The notes: a model not told the origin generated them from the sequence alone. Positions 9,224 through 18,488 are shown, counted from the first letter of the stretch. The stretch is DNA of 64,000 nt from Desulfuromonadales bacterium (GCA_013349405.1 DUZS01000003.1:62001-126000), one strand, 5' to 3'. A program made the numbers and translations.

Positions 9224-10321
9224 ATGAGAGTTACAGCAAATATGTCGGCAGATATCTCTGTATATAATATTCAGCAGCAACGTGGCCGCATTGACAAACT
9301 TGTGGAAAAACTCAACGCAAACCAGTCAATAACCCGGCCAAGTGATGATCCTGTCTCAAGCGGTACGCTGCTTGATATCAGCGACAAATCAAAGGCATAT
9401 GACCAGTACGGCAGCAATATGGTAAAAGCAAAATCGTGGATGGAGTTCACAAATAATGGTTTAAGCGGCATAAGTGGCATTCTCGACTCGGTTCGCGGTA
9501 TGATTTCCGGTAGTTCATCCCTTAGTATTCAGGACCCGACAGATCGCCAGATTGCGCATGACCAGCTTGTTGAACTGAAAAAGCAGCTTATTGAAATGGC
9601 TAATATGAAGTATGGTGATCAGTACATTTTCGGCGGGGGAAACAACCTCGTACCGCCGTTCAGTGAAAAAACAGGCAATCTGGCCAACGGCTCCACAATT
9701 GTGCCGGTCACCGATGTGACCGGTCTGAAGCCCGGAATGCAGGTGTCTGGCACGGGAATACCGGCAAATACGATTATTTCTGCGTTTACGGCGGGCCCCC
9801 CCTCTACGGTAACGTTAAGCAATCCCGCCACCATGACTACCACCGCTTCAAAACTCAATTTTTATGCCGGCGACGGCACTCAGCGGGAGGTGGAGATTGC
9901 TACAAGTACACGCCAGCCCATCAGCACTACGGGTGACCGGCTCCTGCTGGGTAGCGGGTCAAACCCGAGCTACGGGACGACCAATGTTCTGCAGACAATG
10001 GACGACATGATTGCTGCGGTCGGAGATGCCAACAACCCAAGTATTCCCGCAGATGTTACCGCTGCAGGAAAGGCACTTGAATCGGCATCGAGACAGGTTT
10101 TCTCTGCAATCACGACCAACATTTCCCGTATTCACCGGGTCGATAACATGGTCAAACTGAATGATCTCAATAAAAGCACTCTTACCAGTATCGCCGACAG
10201 CATTCAGAATGTCGATCTGGTCAAGTACGGCATGCAGCTCAATATTGAGAAGAACGCCTTTGAGGCGTCACTGTCAGCCACCGCCAAGGTATCGCAGATG
10301 TCATTATTAAATTACCTGTAG
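9224..10321 (+). CDS. flgL: Hook-filament junction protein FlgL (HAP3) with inserted segment
   Basis: 365-aa flagellin-like junction protein. The start at 9224 is chosen because AGGAGGAGC lies just upstream and the protein then begins MRVTANMSADISVYNIQ, a normal FlgL N-terminus; the open frame also extends upstream into flgK. The N-terminal flagellin helix has ITRPSDDPVSSGTLLDI, and YIFGGGN marks the end of the D1 helices. Residues about 156-212 form an extra segment with GMQVSGTGIPANT, a motif better known from phage and adhesin beta-domains. The flagellar operon ends here at a terminator. Confidence 0.93.
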   Translation: MRVTANMSADISVYNIQQQRGRIDKLVEKLNANQSITRPSDDPVSSGTLLDISDKSKAYDQYGSNMVKAKSWMEFTNNGLSGISGILDSVRGMISGSSSLSIQDPTDRQIAHDQLVELKKQLIEMANMKYGDQYIFGGGNNLVPPFSEKTGNLANGSTIVPVTDVTGLKPGMQVSGTGIPANTIISAFTAGPPSTVTLSNPATMTTTASKLNFYAGDGTQREVEIATSTRQPISTTGDRLLLGSGSNPSYGTTNVLQTMDDMIAAVGDANNPSIPADVTAAGKALESASRQVFSAITTNISRIHRVDNMVKLNDLNKSTLTSIADSIQNVDLVKYGMQLNIEKNAFEASLSATAKVSQMSLLNYL

Positions 10322-10348
10322 CTGAGCAAGCTATCACCCAGTACTATT

Positions 10349-10380
10349 TAAAGCGGGACTCTGTAAAGAGCCCCGCTTTT
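10349..10380 (+). terminator. Rho-independent terminator after flgL, probably bidirectional
   Basis: The stem AAAGCGGG-A-CTCT pairs with AGAG-C-CCCGCTTT around a GTAA loop, with T/A runs on both sides. It ends the flagellar operon (+) and can also serve the convergent 4Fe-4S gene (-), which stops at 10382. Confidence 0.85.
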
Positions 10381-10381
10381 A

Positions 10382-11131
10382 TTACGCCTTGATCTGCCCC
10401 TGAATCCCGATGGTAACCTCATGGTACGGAATCTGCCTGCCGGATGCTGCCAGAGCCTGGCGGGCAGCCACTGCAATGCCGCCACAGCAGGGCACTTCCA
10501 TCTTCAGAACAGTCACGCTTTTTATCTCGGATTTGCTGAACAGCTCTGTCAGTTTCTGCTGGTAGAAGCTGTTATCATCAAGCTTCGGGCAGCCCATGAC
10601 GACCGCTTTGCCTTTGAGGAAATCCTCGTGATAGCCGGCATAGGCAACCGGTACGCAGTCGGCGGTAATTAACAGATCGGCACCCTGAAAGTACGGGGCG
10701 GTGGTTGAAACAAGATGGAGCTGCACCGGCCATTGTGCCAGTTGACTCTGGCGACTGCCGCCTGACACGGCTTCGGCTGTCGCCTGTGGCGCGGCAAAGC
10801 TCATGGCGCGTGACCCGGGGCAGCCGCCGCCATGATGATGCGCTGCTGCCGGTGCCTGCGGAGTCTGCTGGTGAAGCGGAGCCGGTTTCCCCAGAGCGGC
10901 CAGATGCTTCTCTACGGCCGCTTCATCAAATTCGTCAGCCTCGCGCTCCTCAATCTTGATGGCATCACGCGGGCACTCGCCGAGGCAGGCGCCCAGCCCG
11001 TCACAGAGATTATCCGCCGACAATACCGCTTTGCCGTTAATCATAGTTATAGCCCCTTCAGCGCACGATGGTACGCAGAGTCCGCAGCCGTCACATTTTT
11101 CCGGGTCAATTGTTACAATTTTTCTCTTCAT
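10382..11131 (-). CDS. 4Fe-4S dicluster ferredoxin-domain protein
   Basis: A 249-aa protein with two ferredoxin CxxCxxCxxxC clusters at the N-terminus (CDGCGLCVPSC and a variant CDGLGACLGEC). A His/Gly-rich linker (HHHGGGCPGSR) follows, then a C-terminal domain with PCCGG. It belongs to a group of electron-transfer or oxidoreductase accessory proteins common in anaerobes; the exact partner is unknown. The start at 11131 is favoured over 11137 because AAGGAG lies 7 bases before it. It is convergent with the flagellar operon. Confidence 0.75.
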   Translation of the reverse strand: MKRKIVTIDPEKCDGCGLCVPSCAEGAITMINGKAVLSADNLCDGLGACLGECPRDAIKIEEREADEFDEAAVEKHLAALGKPAPLHQQTPQAPAAAHHHGGGCPGSRAMSFAAPQATAEAVSGGSRQSQLAQWPVQLHLVSTTAPYFQGADLLITADCVPVAYAGYHEDFLKGKAVVMGCPKLDDNSFYQQKLTELFSKSEIKSVTVLKMEVPCCGGIAVAARQALAASGRQIPYHEVTIGIQGQIKA

Positions 11132-11164
11132 GGTCATGCTCCTTTTAGTTTGTTTTTTTGTCAG

Positions 11165-11527
11165 TCAAAAGAAATAGTGCCAAAGATAATCCACTCTGCC
11201 CCGCATCACCATTCTCCGCCCCACGTACGACATGATCTCCCGTACCTTTTCGCGGTGCTGCCGGTCATAACAGTGAATCCGGCAGTTCTTGCAGGTCGGT
11301 TTTTCAGCTTCAAGCGGGCAGTTTAACCTCTTTGCTATGGCGTACTCAAGAAAAGAGCGACACTCCGGACAGATGGTGCGCACTCCCAATCCGGCAGGAA
11401 GGGAAACCTGAATGAATTCGGCATTACAATGTTTTACACGGCAAAAGATCTCGGTAAACTTTCCGAGCAGCTTGATATCTTTTTTCTGCTGAATGGTGAT
11501 TGTCTCCATAAGTTGAACATGCCCCAT
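11165..11527 (-). CDS. Cys-rich protein of the 'nitrous oxide-stimulated promoter' family
   Basis: About 120 aa with a C-terminal Cys-rich pattern CPECRSFLEYAIAKRLNCP...KPTCKNCRIHCY followed by REIMSYVGRRMVMR. This matches, by memory, the PF11756 family; its function is unknown despite the name, and the cysteines suggest metal binding. The start is uncertain (ATG at 11527 or 11509). It lies 33 bases upstream of the ferredoxin-like gene on the same strand, so the two may be co-transcribed. Confidence 0.65.
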   Translation of the reverse strand: MGHVQLMETITIQQKKDIKLLGKFTEIFCRVKHCNAEFIQVSLPAGLGVRTICPECRSFLEYAIAKRLNCPLEAEKPTCKNCRIHCYDRQHREKVREIMSYVGRRMVMRGRVDYLWHYFF

Positions 11528-11812
11528 ATCCGTTTTGAATTACATGACTCAGATCAATTTTTCAGATGTTATTCAGTTCGATACGACTTCAAAGGAACAG
11601 TTGCCAATCATAATAAAACACTGTATACATTCGGCAGTATCCATCTCCGAGCAGTATCAGCCTAAAGAAGCGGTTTCTATGGCCTGCTGCCTGCGGGTAT
11701 CGCCGGAAACGGCGTTGCCTTCCTGTAGTGAGTTAGTAAATATTTTCTGCATGTTCTGGTAGAAAATAGTTACGTAAACGAACTATCCTGTATTTCAAGG
11801 GCTGAAAAGGGG
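11528..11812. other. Intergenic region upstream of the formate dehydrogenase genes
   Basis: This stretch separates divergent transcription units. A short open frame on + (11535-11762) has no Shine-Dalgarno and no recognisable domain, so I do not call it a gene. It probably holds the promoter for the formate dehydrogenase operon, but I cannot pick a convincing promoter by eye. Confidence 0.5.
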
Positions 11813-11847
11813 ATGGTTGGCATCGTTAATAATACGATAACAACCAT
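11813..11847 (+). promoter_or_regulatory. Interrupted palindrome before the formate dehydrogenase start
   Basis: The arms ATGGTTG..ATCGT and ACGAT..CAACCAT face each other around TAATAAT, just upstream of the ribosome site AAGGAGG. It may be an operator or an mRNA hairpin in the 5' leader controlling the Sec-containing dehydrogenase gene. The symmetry is direct observation; the role is inference. Confidence 0.5.
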
Positions 11848-11867
11848 TTAAACAAGGAGGTACAGCA

Positions 11868-14800
11868 ATGGCGGTTTCACGCAGAGATTTTTTAAAGCTC
11901 TCCGGTTCCGGTTTTGCGGCAGCCACCCTCGGTTTCAACCTCGCTCCTGTCGAGGCCAAAGCTGAGGATCTGGCCATCCGCTACGCCAAAGAATCAACAA
12001 CCATCTGCCCCTATTGCTCGGTCGGCTGCGGCATGATCGTGCATACCCTGGGGGGGAACATCATCAATGTTGAGGGTGATCCTGATCATCCGATTAACGA
12101 GGGTTCGCTCTGTCCGAAGGGGGCGTCGGTCTATCAGCTGCGTGATAACAAGGCTCGCGTGACCACCCCGATGTATCGTGCCGCCGGTGCCAGTGAATGG
12201 AAGTCCGTCTCCTGGGAATGGGCGCTTGACGAGATTGCCGTGAAGGTTAAAAAGAGCCGCGATGCTTCCTTTGTGCCAACCTCTAAAATAAAGATCAAGG
12301 AAAAAGTCGGCGGCGTTGATGTCGAAAAAGAGATCGAAGCCGTCGTTAACCGTACCATGGGCATGGCCTCGGTCGGCAGCGCCGCGCTGGACAATGAAGA
12401 GTGTTATCTGTACCAGAAATTCTTAAGGGGGTTAGGCCTGGTGTATATTGAACATCAGGCACGCATTTGACACAGCGCAACAGTTGCGGCTCTGGCAGAG
12501 TCGTTCGGACGCGGTGCAATGACGAACCACTGGATAGATTTCAAAAATGCTGACGTAATCCTTATCATGGGGGCCAACCCCGCTGAAAACCACCCGGTCT
12601 CATTCCGTTGGATTATGAAGGCAAAAGACGCCGGGGCGAAAGTAATCACCGTAGACCCCCGCTTTACCCGCAGTGCGGCCAAGTCGGATCTCTACGCGCC
12701 GCTGCGCTCGGGTACCGATATCGCCTTCCTCGGCGGCATGATCAACTACATCATCGAGAACAAGCTCTATTTCGAGCAGTACGTGCGGGACTACACCAAT
12801 TCGGCGTATCTGGTCAACGGCGATTTCAAAATGCCGGGCGAACTGGCCGGACTCTTCTCCGGCTATGATCCGAAAAAGCGGAGCTATGATGCCAAGGCGT
12901 GGTCGTTCCAGAAGGATAAGGATGACAACCCGCTGAAAGATCCAACGTTACAGGACCCGAACTGCGTTTTCCAGTTGATGAAGAAGCATTACGGACGCTA
13001 CACGCCGGAACTGGTTGCCAAAACCACCGGCACGCCCAAAGAAAAACTACTGGAAGTGTACAAGCTGTTTGCTTCCACCGGCAAACCTGACAAGGCGGGC
13101 ACTTCGCTTTATGCCATGGGGTGGACCCAGCATACCGTCGGTACCCAGAACATCCGCGCCATGTCGATCATTCAGCTGCTGCTCGGTAATATGGGTGTCG
13201 CCGGCGGCGGCATCAACGCCCTGCGCGGCGAGTCGAATGTTCAGGGCTCAACGGATCATGGCCTGCTGTTTCACATCCTTCCCGGCTACATGCCGGTGCC
13301 TTCGGCGGATTTGAAAGACACCGCCGCCTACATCGAAAAACATTCGCCGAAATCGAAAGATCCGCAGAGTGCCAACTGGTGGCAGAACCGCAACAAGTAC
13401 CTGATCAGCTACATGAAGGCGATCTACGGCGCCAAAGCCACTAAAGAGAATGACTTCGGCTACGACTGGCTCCCCAAGCTCGATCCGGGCATGAACGCAT
13501 CCTGGCTGATGATCTTCGACAATATGATCAAGGGTAAATTCAAAGGTTTCTTCGCCTGGGGGCAGAATCCGGCCTGCTCCGGTTCCAACTCCAACAAAGT
13601 CCGCAACGCCCTGGCAAAGCTCGATTGGATGGTGACCACCAACCTGTTCGACAATGAAACCGCGTCATTCTGGAAAGGACCGGGCATGGATCCGGCAACG
13701 GTCAAGACCGAAGTGTTCTTCCTGCCAGCCGCAGCCTCGTTTGAAAAAGAGGGGAGTATTTCCAATTCCGGGCGCTGGGCACAGTGGCGCACCGCTGCCG
13801 TAAAGCCTCTCGGCCAGTCCAAACCGGATGCCGAAATAATTCACGAGCTGTTTCAGAAATTGAAAGCACTGTACGCCAAAGAGGGGGGAGCGCTGCCGGA
13901 ACAGCTGACCAACCTCACCTGGAACTACGGCTTCAAACGTGCCGACGGCACCATTAAAGCAATCGACATACATGCCGTAGCCAAAGAGATCAACGGTTAC
14001 TTCCTCGAAGATGTCGAGGAGAAGCCGAAACCGCTCAAGCCGGGAGAAAAAGCGCCGCCACCCCCGCCTCCCGGAACACCGAAAAAGATGCTCGGTAAAA
14101 AAGGCGAACTGGTGGGCGGCTTTGCCATGCTGCAGGCCGACGGCACCACCTCGTGCGGGTCGTGGATCTACTGCCAGAGCTACAACGAAAAAGGCAACAT
14201 GATGGCACGACGGGTCAAGAAAGACCCGACCGGACTCGGGCTGTTCCCGGAATGGGCCTGGTGTTGGCCGGTCAACCGGCGCATCATTTACAATCGCGCT
14301 TCCTGCGATCAGGACGGCAAACCGTACAATCTCAAAAAAGCGGTGGTCTACTGGAATCCGACCGCCGTACAGCCGACCGGCGCTCTCGGGGCCTGGATCG
14401 GTGATGTTCCCGACGGCCCGTGGCCGCCGATGTCCAACGAAAAAGAGGGGCGCAAACCGTTCATCATGCGCTCCGACGGCGTTGCTGCCATCTTCGGGCC
14501 CGGCTTGAAGGACGGGCCGTTCCCGGAGCATTACGAACCGGTGGAATGTCCGGTGCCGGAGAACTTTTTCTCCAAGCAGATGACTAATCCGGCGAGCAAG
14601 ATCTTCAGCGATGCCGGCGTCAAGGAAGATGTGCTGGCAACATGCGATGTCCGCTTCCCGCTGGTGGCCACCACCTACCGGGTGACCGAGCATTGGCAGA
14701 CCGGCGTCATGACGCGCAACACCCCGTGGCTGCTGGAACTGCAGCCGCGCCAGTTCTGCGAGATCAGCGTCGAACTGGGCAAGGAGAAGAACATCAGTAG

Positions 14801-15047
14801 CGGCGATATTGTCGAAGTCTCGTCAGCCCGCGGCGCGATTGAGGCGGTGGCAATGGTAACCCCGCGCATGAAGCCGTTTAAAATCGGCGACCGCATCGTT
14901 CATGAGATCGGCCTCCCCTGGTGCTTCGGCTGGCATACCCCCGGCGTGGGTGACGCCGCCAATCTGCTGACCTCCACTGCGGGCGATGCCAATACGATGA
15001 TTCCCGAGACCAAAGCCTTCATGGTCGGAATCGCGAGAAAGGGGTAA
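11868..15047 (+). CDS. fdnG: Formate dehydrogenase catalytic subunit, selenocysteine-containing
   Basis: A molybdopterin (or tungsten) formate dehydrogenase alpha subunit of 1059 aa if the in-frame UGA at 12468 is read as selenocysteine (residue 201). The context QARI-U-HSATVA matches the active-site Sec of FdnG/FdhF enzymes. It has a twin-arginine signal SRRDFLK and an N-terminal 4Fe-4S site CPYCSVGCG...SLCPKG. Downstream come the bis-MGD motifs (MGANPAENHPVSF, GGGINALRGESNVQG) and a C-terminal cofactor-binding domain. A Pro-rich stretch near base 14040 is unusual. The Tat signal predicts a periplasmic enzyme attached to the two following subunits. fdhE and mobA downstream supply maturation and cofactor functions. 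Confidence 0.95.
12468..12504 (+). promoter_or_regulatory. Selenocysteine UGA codon and candidate bacterial SECIS hairpin
   Basis: The in-frame TGA (12468-12470) is followed by a stem CGGCTCT/AGAGTCG (12487-12493 with 12497-12503) closed by a GGC loop. Its apex lies about 24 bases after the UGA. Bacterial SECIS elements recognised by SelB sit inside the coding region at about this distance and carry a G-rich apical loop, so position and form fit. selA, selB and selC are not in the window. Confidence 0.72.
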
Positions 15048-15050
15048 GTC

Positions 15051-15842
15051 ATGGCCGATACTGTAAACCAAGCTACCCGTAAAGGGTTTCTCGTCGATAC
15101 CTCCCGCTGCATCGGCTGCCGCTCATGTCAGGTTGCCTGCAAACAGTGGAACAAGCTGGAAGCCGACAAAACGGCCAATAAGGGGACCTTTGAGAATCCC
15201 CGCGACCTGACGCCGGCGCTCTATAACCGCATCAAATTTATTGAAAAAGAGACCGACGGTGCAATCTCGTGGCAGTTTTTCAACGAGCGCTGCATGCACT
15301 GCGGCGATGCCGGCTGCATGAAGGTCTGCCCGTCACCGGGAGCGCTCTCCCGCACCAGTGACGGCATTGTCGTCTTCAACAAGGATAAATGCATCTCCTG
15401 CAAATACTGTGTCTCCGCCTGCCCCTTCAATATTCCCCGCTACGGGGCGGATGACAAGGTATCCAAATGCCACCTCTGCACCGATCGCATCAATGGCGGC
15501 ATGACTCCGGCCTGTGCCAAGGCCTGCCCGACTGAAACACTGAAATACGGCAGACGGAGTGAATTAATTGCCAAAGCGACCGCCGCAAAAAAGACTCTGT
15601 ACGGGGTGGATGACCTGATGGGACTTGGCGTGGTCTACGCACTCGAAGGGCCGCCGGAGCAGTACGGCTTGCCTGCCAGACCGAGTATTCCGCTGTCAAT
15701 TTTCCTCTGGAAGGATGTCATCAAGCCGCTCGGTATTCTTGGCTTCTGGAGCAGTATCGGCGCCATGCTGCTGCATTATGTGACGATCGGCCCAAAAAAG
15801 GTTGATGATGATCTTGACTCCAGGGAGGACGGCCATGAGTGA
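15051..15842 (+). CDS. fdnH: Formate dehydrogenase iron-sulfur subunit
   Basis: A 263-aa FdnH/HybA-type electron-transfer subunit with four [4Fe-4S] motifs: CIGCRSCQVACKQW, CMHCGDAGCMKVCP, CISCKYCVSACPFNIP and CHLCTDRI...CAKACP. A hydrophobic segment near the C-terminus (IKPLGILGFWSSIGAMLLHYV) is the expected membrane anchor. It starts 3 bases after the catalytic subunit and overlaps the cytochrome gene by 8 bases, so the three form one transcription unit. It lacks its own Tat signal and would be exported together with the alpha subunit. Confidence 0.92.
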   Translation: MADTVNQATRKGFLVDTSRCIGCRSCQVACKQWNKLEADKTANKGTFENPRDLTPALYNRIKFIEKETDGAISWQFFNERCMHCGDAGCMKVCPSPGALSRTSDGIVVFNKDKCISCKYCVSACPFNIPRYGADDKVSKCHLCTDRINGGMTPACAKACPTETLKYGRRSELIAKATAAKKTLYGVDDLMGLGVVYALEGPPEQYGLPARPSIPLSIFLWKDVIKPLGILGFWSSIGAMLLHYVTIGPKKVDDDLDSREDGHE

Positions 15843-16449
15843 GTATATCGAGCGTTTCAGAACCAGCGAAAGAGTGTTGCACTGGGTCGTTACCGCCAGC
15901 TTTTTTACCTTGCTCCTGACCGGACTCGGCCTCTATTCACGGCTGTTTCATGGCTATTTCGGTCTGTTCGGCGGCGGGATGAATGCAATCTTTATCCACA
16001 AAATTTCAGGAGTCATATTTTTCTTCAGTTCAATCTACATGTATCTTAATCATAAAAAGGATGTTTCCTCTTTTGATGAGGATGATAAATTGTGGATTGA
16101 CAAAAGCGGCGGCTACCTGTCACGGGATGCCAGCCATTTCAACATCGGCAAGTACAACCCCGGGCAGAAACTGTTTGCACTTTGTATTGCTGCGGCCACT
16201 GCGGTTCTCGGAGTTACCGGAGTGATTGCCTGGCTGCCGCTGTACTTCCCGCGCTTTATCGTGCAGGTCTCCCTGATGATGCATAGTCTGTTTTTTATCG
16301 GCTCGATCATGTTTGTTGTTGTGCATGTCTACCTGGCAACCATCGGAAATCCAGGTACCATTGAAGCGATGTTGTATGGTAATGTCCGTAAAATATGGGC
16401 CAAAAAACATCATCCCAAGTGGTACAAGGAAACAACCGAACCTCAGTAA
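15835..16449 (+). CDS. fdnI: Formate dehydrogenase cytochrome b subunit
   Basis: A 204-aa di-heme cytochrome b of the FdnI/HydC type that passes electrons from formate to the quinone pool. It begins MSEYIERFRTSERVLHWVVTASFFTLLLTGL, with the helix-I heme His in the VLHW motif. Four hydrophobic helices are visible; further candidate heme His residues are in IFIHKISG and the late VVVHVYLA. The ATG at 15835 gives an 8-base overlap with the FeS subunit and has CAGGGAGG upstream. Confidence 0.9.
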   Translation: MSEYIERFRTSERVLHWVVTASFFTLLLTGLGLYSRLFHGYFGLFGGGMNAIFIHKISGVIFFFSSIYMYLNHKKDVSSFDEDDKLWIDKSGGYLSRDASHFNIGKYNPGQKLFALCIAAATAVLGVTGVIAWLPLYFPRFIVQVSLMMHSLFFIGSIMFVVVHVYLATIGNPGTIEAMLYGNVRKIWAKKHHPKWYKETTEPQ

Positions 16450-16471
16450 CATTTCATCTTATGCTGCGCCG

Positions 16472-16495
16472 AAGGCGGCCTCCGGGTCGCCTTTT
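16472..16495 (+). terminator. Rho-independent terminator after fdnI
   Basis: A 9-bp stem AAGGCGGCC/GGGTCGCCTT with a TCCG tetraloop, followed by TTTT. It would end or attenuate the formate dehydrogenase operon before the glutaredoxin gene. Confidence 0.75.
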
Positions 16496-16525
16496 GTGCA
16501 AAACATATTTTCCGGAGGGGAGTTT

Positions 16526-16918
16526 ATGATGGCTGCAACAAAAACTGCGCTCTGCGTGCTGCTCGTTGCGGCATTCACCCTTTATGCCGACATCGGCACA
16601 AATGCCGCCGTCCCATCTTCTCAAACGGTACTTAATCCGGCAGCACCCCGAAAATCCGTCTATCCCCGGATTGTCATCTATACGGTTGCCTGGTGTCCGC
16701 ACTGCCGTGAATTGAAGGAGTATCTGACGACGCGCAACATCCCCTTTATAAACAGGGACGTCGAGCTTGAACAGGCAGCGATGAATGATCTGACGCAAAA
16801 ATATAACACTTATAGCGTACCTGTCGTGATCATCGGTAATGATCAGGAGGTTCTCAAAGGCTTTACCGTCGAGCAGTTTGAAAAGGCGGTCAGCAAGGTG
16901 AAAGCCGCGGGCCGGTAG
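16526..16918 (+). CDS. Exported glutaredoxin-like protein
   Basis: A 130-aa protein with a signal-peptide-like N-terminus (KTALCVLLVAAFTLYAD) followed by a glutaredoxin fold: IYTVAWCPHCRELKEYL carries the CPHC redox motif, YSVPVVIIG is the cis-Pro strand, and KGFTVEQFEKAV the last helix. The start at 16526 has GGAGGGG upstream; the longer frame reaching back into fdnI is rejected. With the next gene it may form a periplasmic thiol-peroxide system. Confidence 0.8.
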   Translation: MMAATKTALCVLLVAAFTLYADIGTNAAVPSSQTVLNPAAPRKSVYPRIVIYTVAWCPHCRELKEYLTTRNIPFINRDVELEQAAMNDLTQKYNTYSVPVVIIGNDQEVLKGFTVEQFEKAVSKVKAAGR

Positions 16919-16948
16919 CGGATTATTCTCATAGTACGGAGGTATCTC

Positions 16949-17584
16949 TTGAATGTATCACTGACATCTACCGCTGTCCGGACGCTCTGCCTGATCCTGT
17001 TGCTCACGTTCTGCCCCGGAACCGGCCGCGCCGCTCAATCTGCTCCGGTTGTCCGCAGCAGCGGTGCCAAAGTGGGTGAACCTGCCCCGGCATTCAAGGT
17101 TGAGGCCGTTGCAGGTACGGAAATTAAGAGCGTCAGCCTTGATGATTACCGTGGTAAATGGCTGGTGCTTTTTTTCTACCCGGCGGATTTCTCTTTTATC
17201 TGTCCGACCGAAATCACCGGGTTCAACAAGGAACTGGATCGTTTTAAAAAACTGAATGCCGAGGTTTTGGGCGGTTCCGTTGACGGCAAGTATGCCCATC
17301 TGGCCTGGATCAAACGGGGAGATCTGGGCGAACTGAAATATCCTCTGTTTTCAGACATTAAAAAGGAGATGGCTGAACAGTACGGTATACTCGACGCAAA
17401 GGAAGGTGTCGCCTTGCGCGGTCTTTTCATTATTGATCCCGATGGGGTCGTTCAGTATCAGGTTGTTCATAATCTTTCCGTCGGACGGAGTGTTGAAGAG
17501 GTGCTGAGGGTTTTGGAAGGGTTGCAGACCGCACATCTCTGTCCCCTGAACTGGAAACCGGGCCAGAAAACCCTTAACAGGTAG
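16949..17584 (+). CDS. Exported 2-Cys peroxiredoxin (AhpC/TSA family)
   Basis: A 211-aa thiol peroxidase. A signal peptide (RTLCLILLLTFCPGTGRAAQ) precedes the peroxiredoxin domain. The peroxidatic Cys is in FSFICPTEITGF and the resolving Cys in HLCPLNWKPG near the C-terminus, the typical 2-Cys arrangement. The start is TTG at 16949 with ACGGAGGT 6 bases upstream. Adjacency to the exported glutaredoxin suggests that pair works together. Confidence 0.88.
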   Translation: MNVSLTSTAVRTLCLILLLTFCPGTGRAAQSAPVVRSSGAKVGEPAPAFKVEAVAGTEIKSVSLDDYRGKWLVLFFYPADFSFICPTEITGFNKELDRFKKLNAEVLGGSVDGKYAHLAWIKRGDLGELKYPLFSDIKKEMAEQYGILDAKEGVALRGLFIIDPDGVVQYQVVHNLSVGRSVEEVLRVLEGLQTAHLCPLNWKPGQKTLNR

Positions 17585-17616
17585 CATCAGAATCTAAATG
17601 AGCGAGAGGAATCCTC

Positions 17617-18459
17617 ATGCCTTCCACGAGTCAAAAAATCGCCGCACTGCAGCGTGCAGCTCAAACCTCTCCGGAATACGCCGATATTGTTCCCCTGTTT
17701 ATCGGGATTTATGACTATCTTCTCGGTCGGGAGAACCAGACCGGCATTTCGATTGAGCTGTCAAACGGCAATCCGGCGGAAAAGGTCGAAAAAGGCATCC
17801 CGCTACTTGTTTTCTCCGATCTGAAAGTTGATCGGAAGCAGACCGTTGCCTTTCTGCGGGGAGTTATTGGTGTGCTTATCGAAAAAGGTCAGGAGAACGC
17901 TGAATACCTCCAGCATATCGGTACCGCCCTGCAGGAGGGAACCATTGAGCCGTCCGCTTTGTATGCCGCAATTCTGGAACGTCGACGTGCACCGATAAAT
18001 GATATCTCCGAGCAATTGTCCATACCATCTCCACTCGTTGAGTTCATCTTTGAAATTCCGCTCAAAACAGCACTTGAGTATTTTGCCGCAAATTATGAAG
18101 CAGAACAGTTTGCCGGGTGGCAGGAACGGATCTGCCCGATCTGCGGTTCCCGGGCCGGAATGGCCGAATTATCCGGTGAAGAGGGGCGGCGTTTGCTTGC
18201 CTGTTCGACCTGTTCCTTCATCTGGCCGTTCAAACGTCTAACCTGCCCCTTTTGCGGCTGCGATGACCCTGAAAAGTTATCCTACTTTAGCGCCGGAGAA
18301 GGGGCAACACGGGTTGACACCTGCACGGCCTGCAGTCGCTACATCAAGACACGGGATTCACGAAAATCAGGCAGTGACGTACCGCTGGAGATTGAAGACC
18401 TGCTGACGATACATCTTGACCTGTTGGCAGCGAAAGAAGGTCTTGAGCGGGGCAAATAA
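17617..18459 (+). CDS. fdhE: Formate dehydrogenase accessory protein FdhE
   Basis: A 280-aa maturation factor that binds the catalytic subunit of formate dehydrogenases. The C-terminal half has the rubredoxin-like metal sites ICPICGSRAGMAEL, LACSTCSFIWPFKRLTCPFCG and DTCTACSRYIKT, the family signature. Its presence supports the upstream fdn genes being a functional Sec/Mo enzyme. Confidence 0.93.
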   Translation: MPSTSQKIAALQRAAQTSPEYADIVPLFIGIYDYLLGRENQTGISIELSNGNPAEKVEKGIPLLVFSDLKVDRKQTVAFLRGVIGVLIEKGQENAEYLQHIGTALQEGTIEPSALYAAILERRRAPINDISEQLSIPSPLVEFIFEIPLKTALEYFAANYEAEQFAGWQERICPICGSRAGMAELSGEEGRRLLACSTCSFIWPFKRLTCPFCGCDDPEKLSYFSAGEGATRVDTCTACSRYIKTRDSRKSGSDVPLEIEDLLTIHLDLLAAKEGLERGK

Positions 18460-18488
18460 GTACTGGTAACAGAAGATGCGGTGAATCT

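Noticed and set aside
11535-11762. 75-codon open frame upstream of the formate dehydrogenase gene
   Set aside because: No ribosome site, no known domain, and it overlaps what must be a control region.
13665-14693. Long open frame on the - strand opposite the formate dehydrogenase gene
   Set aside because: It is a shadow of the strongly biased codons of the catalytic subunit; the protein has no recognisable domain and no ribosome site.
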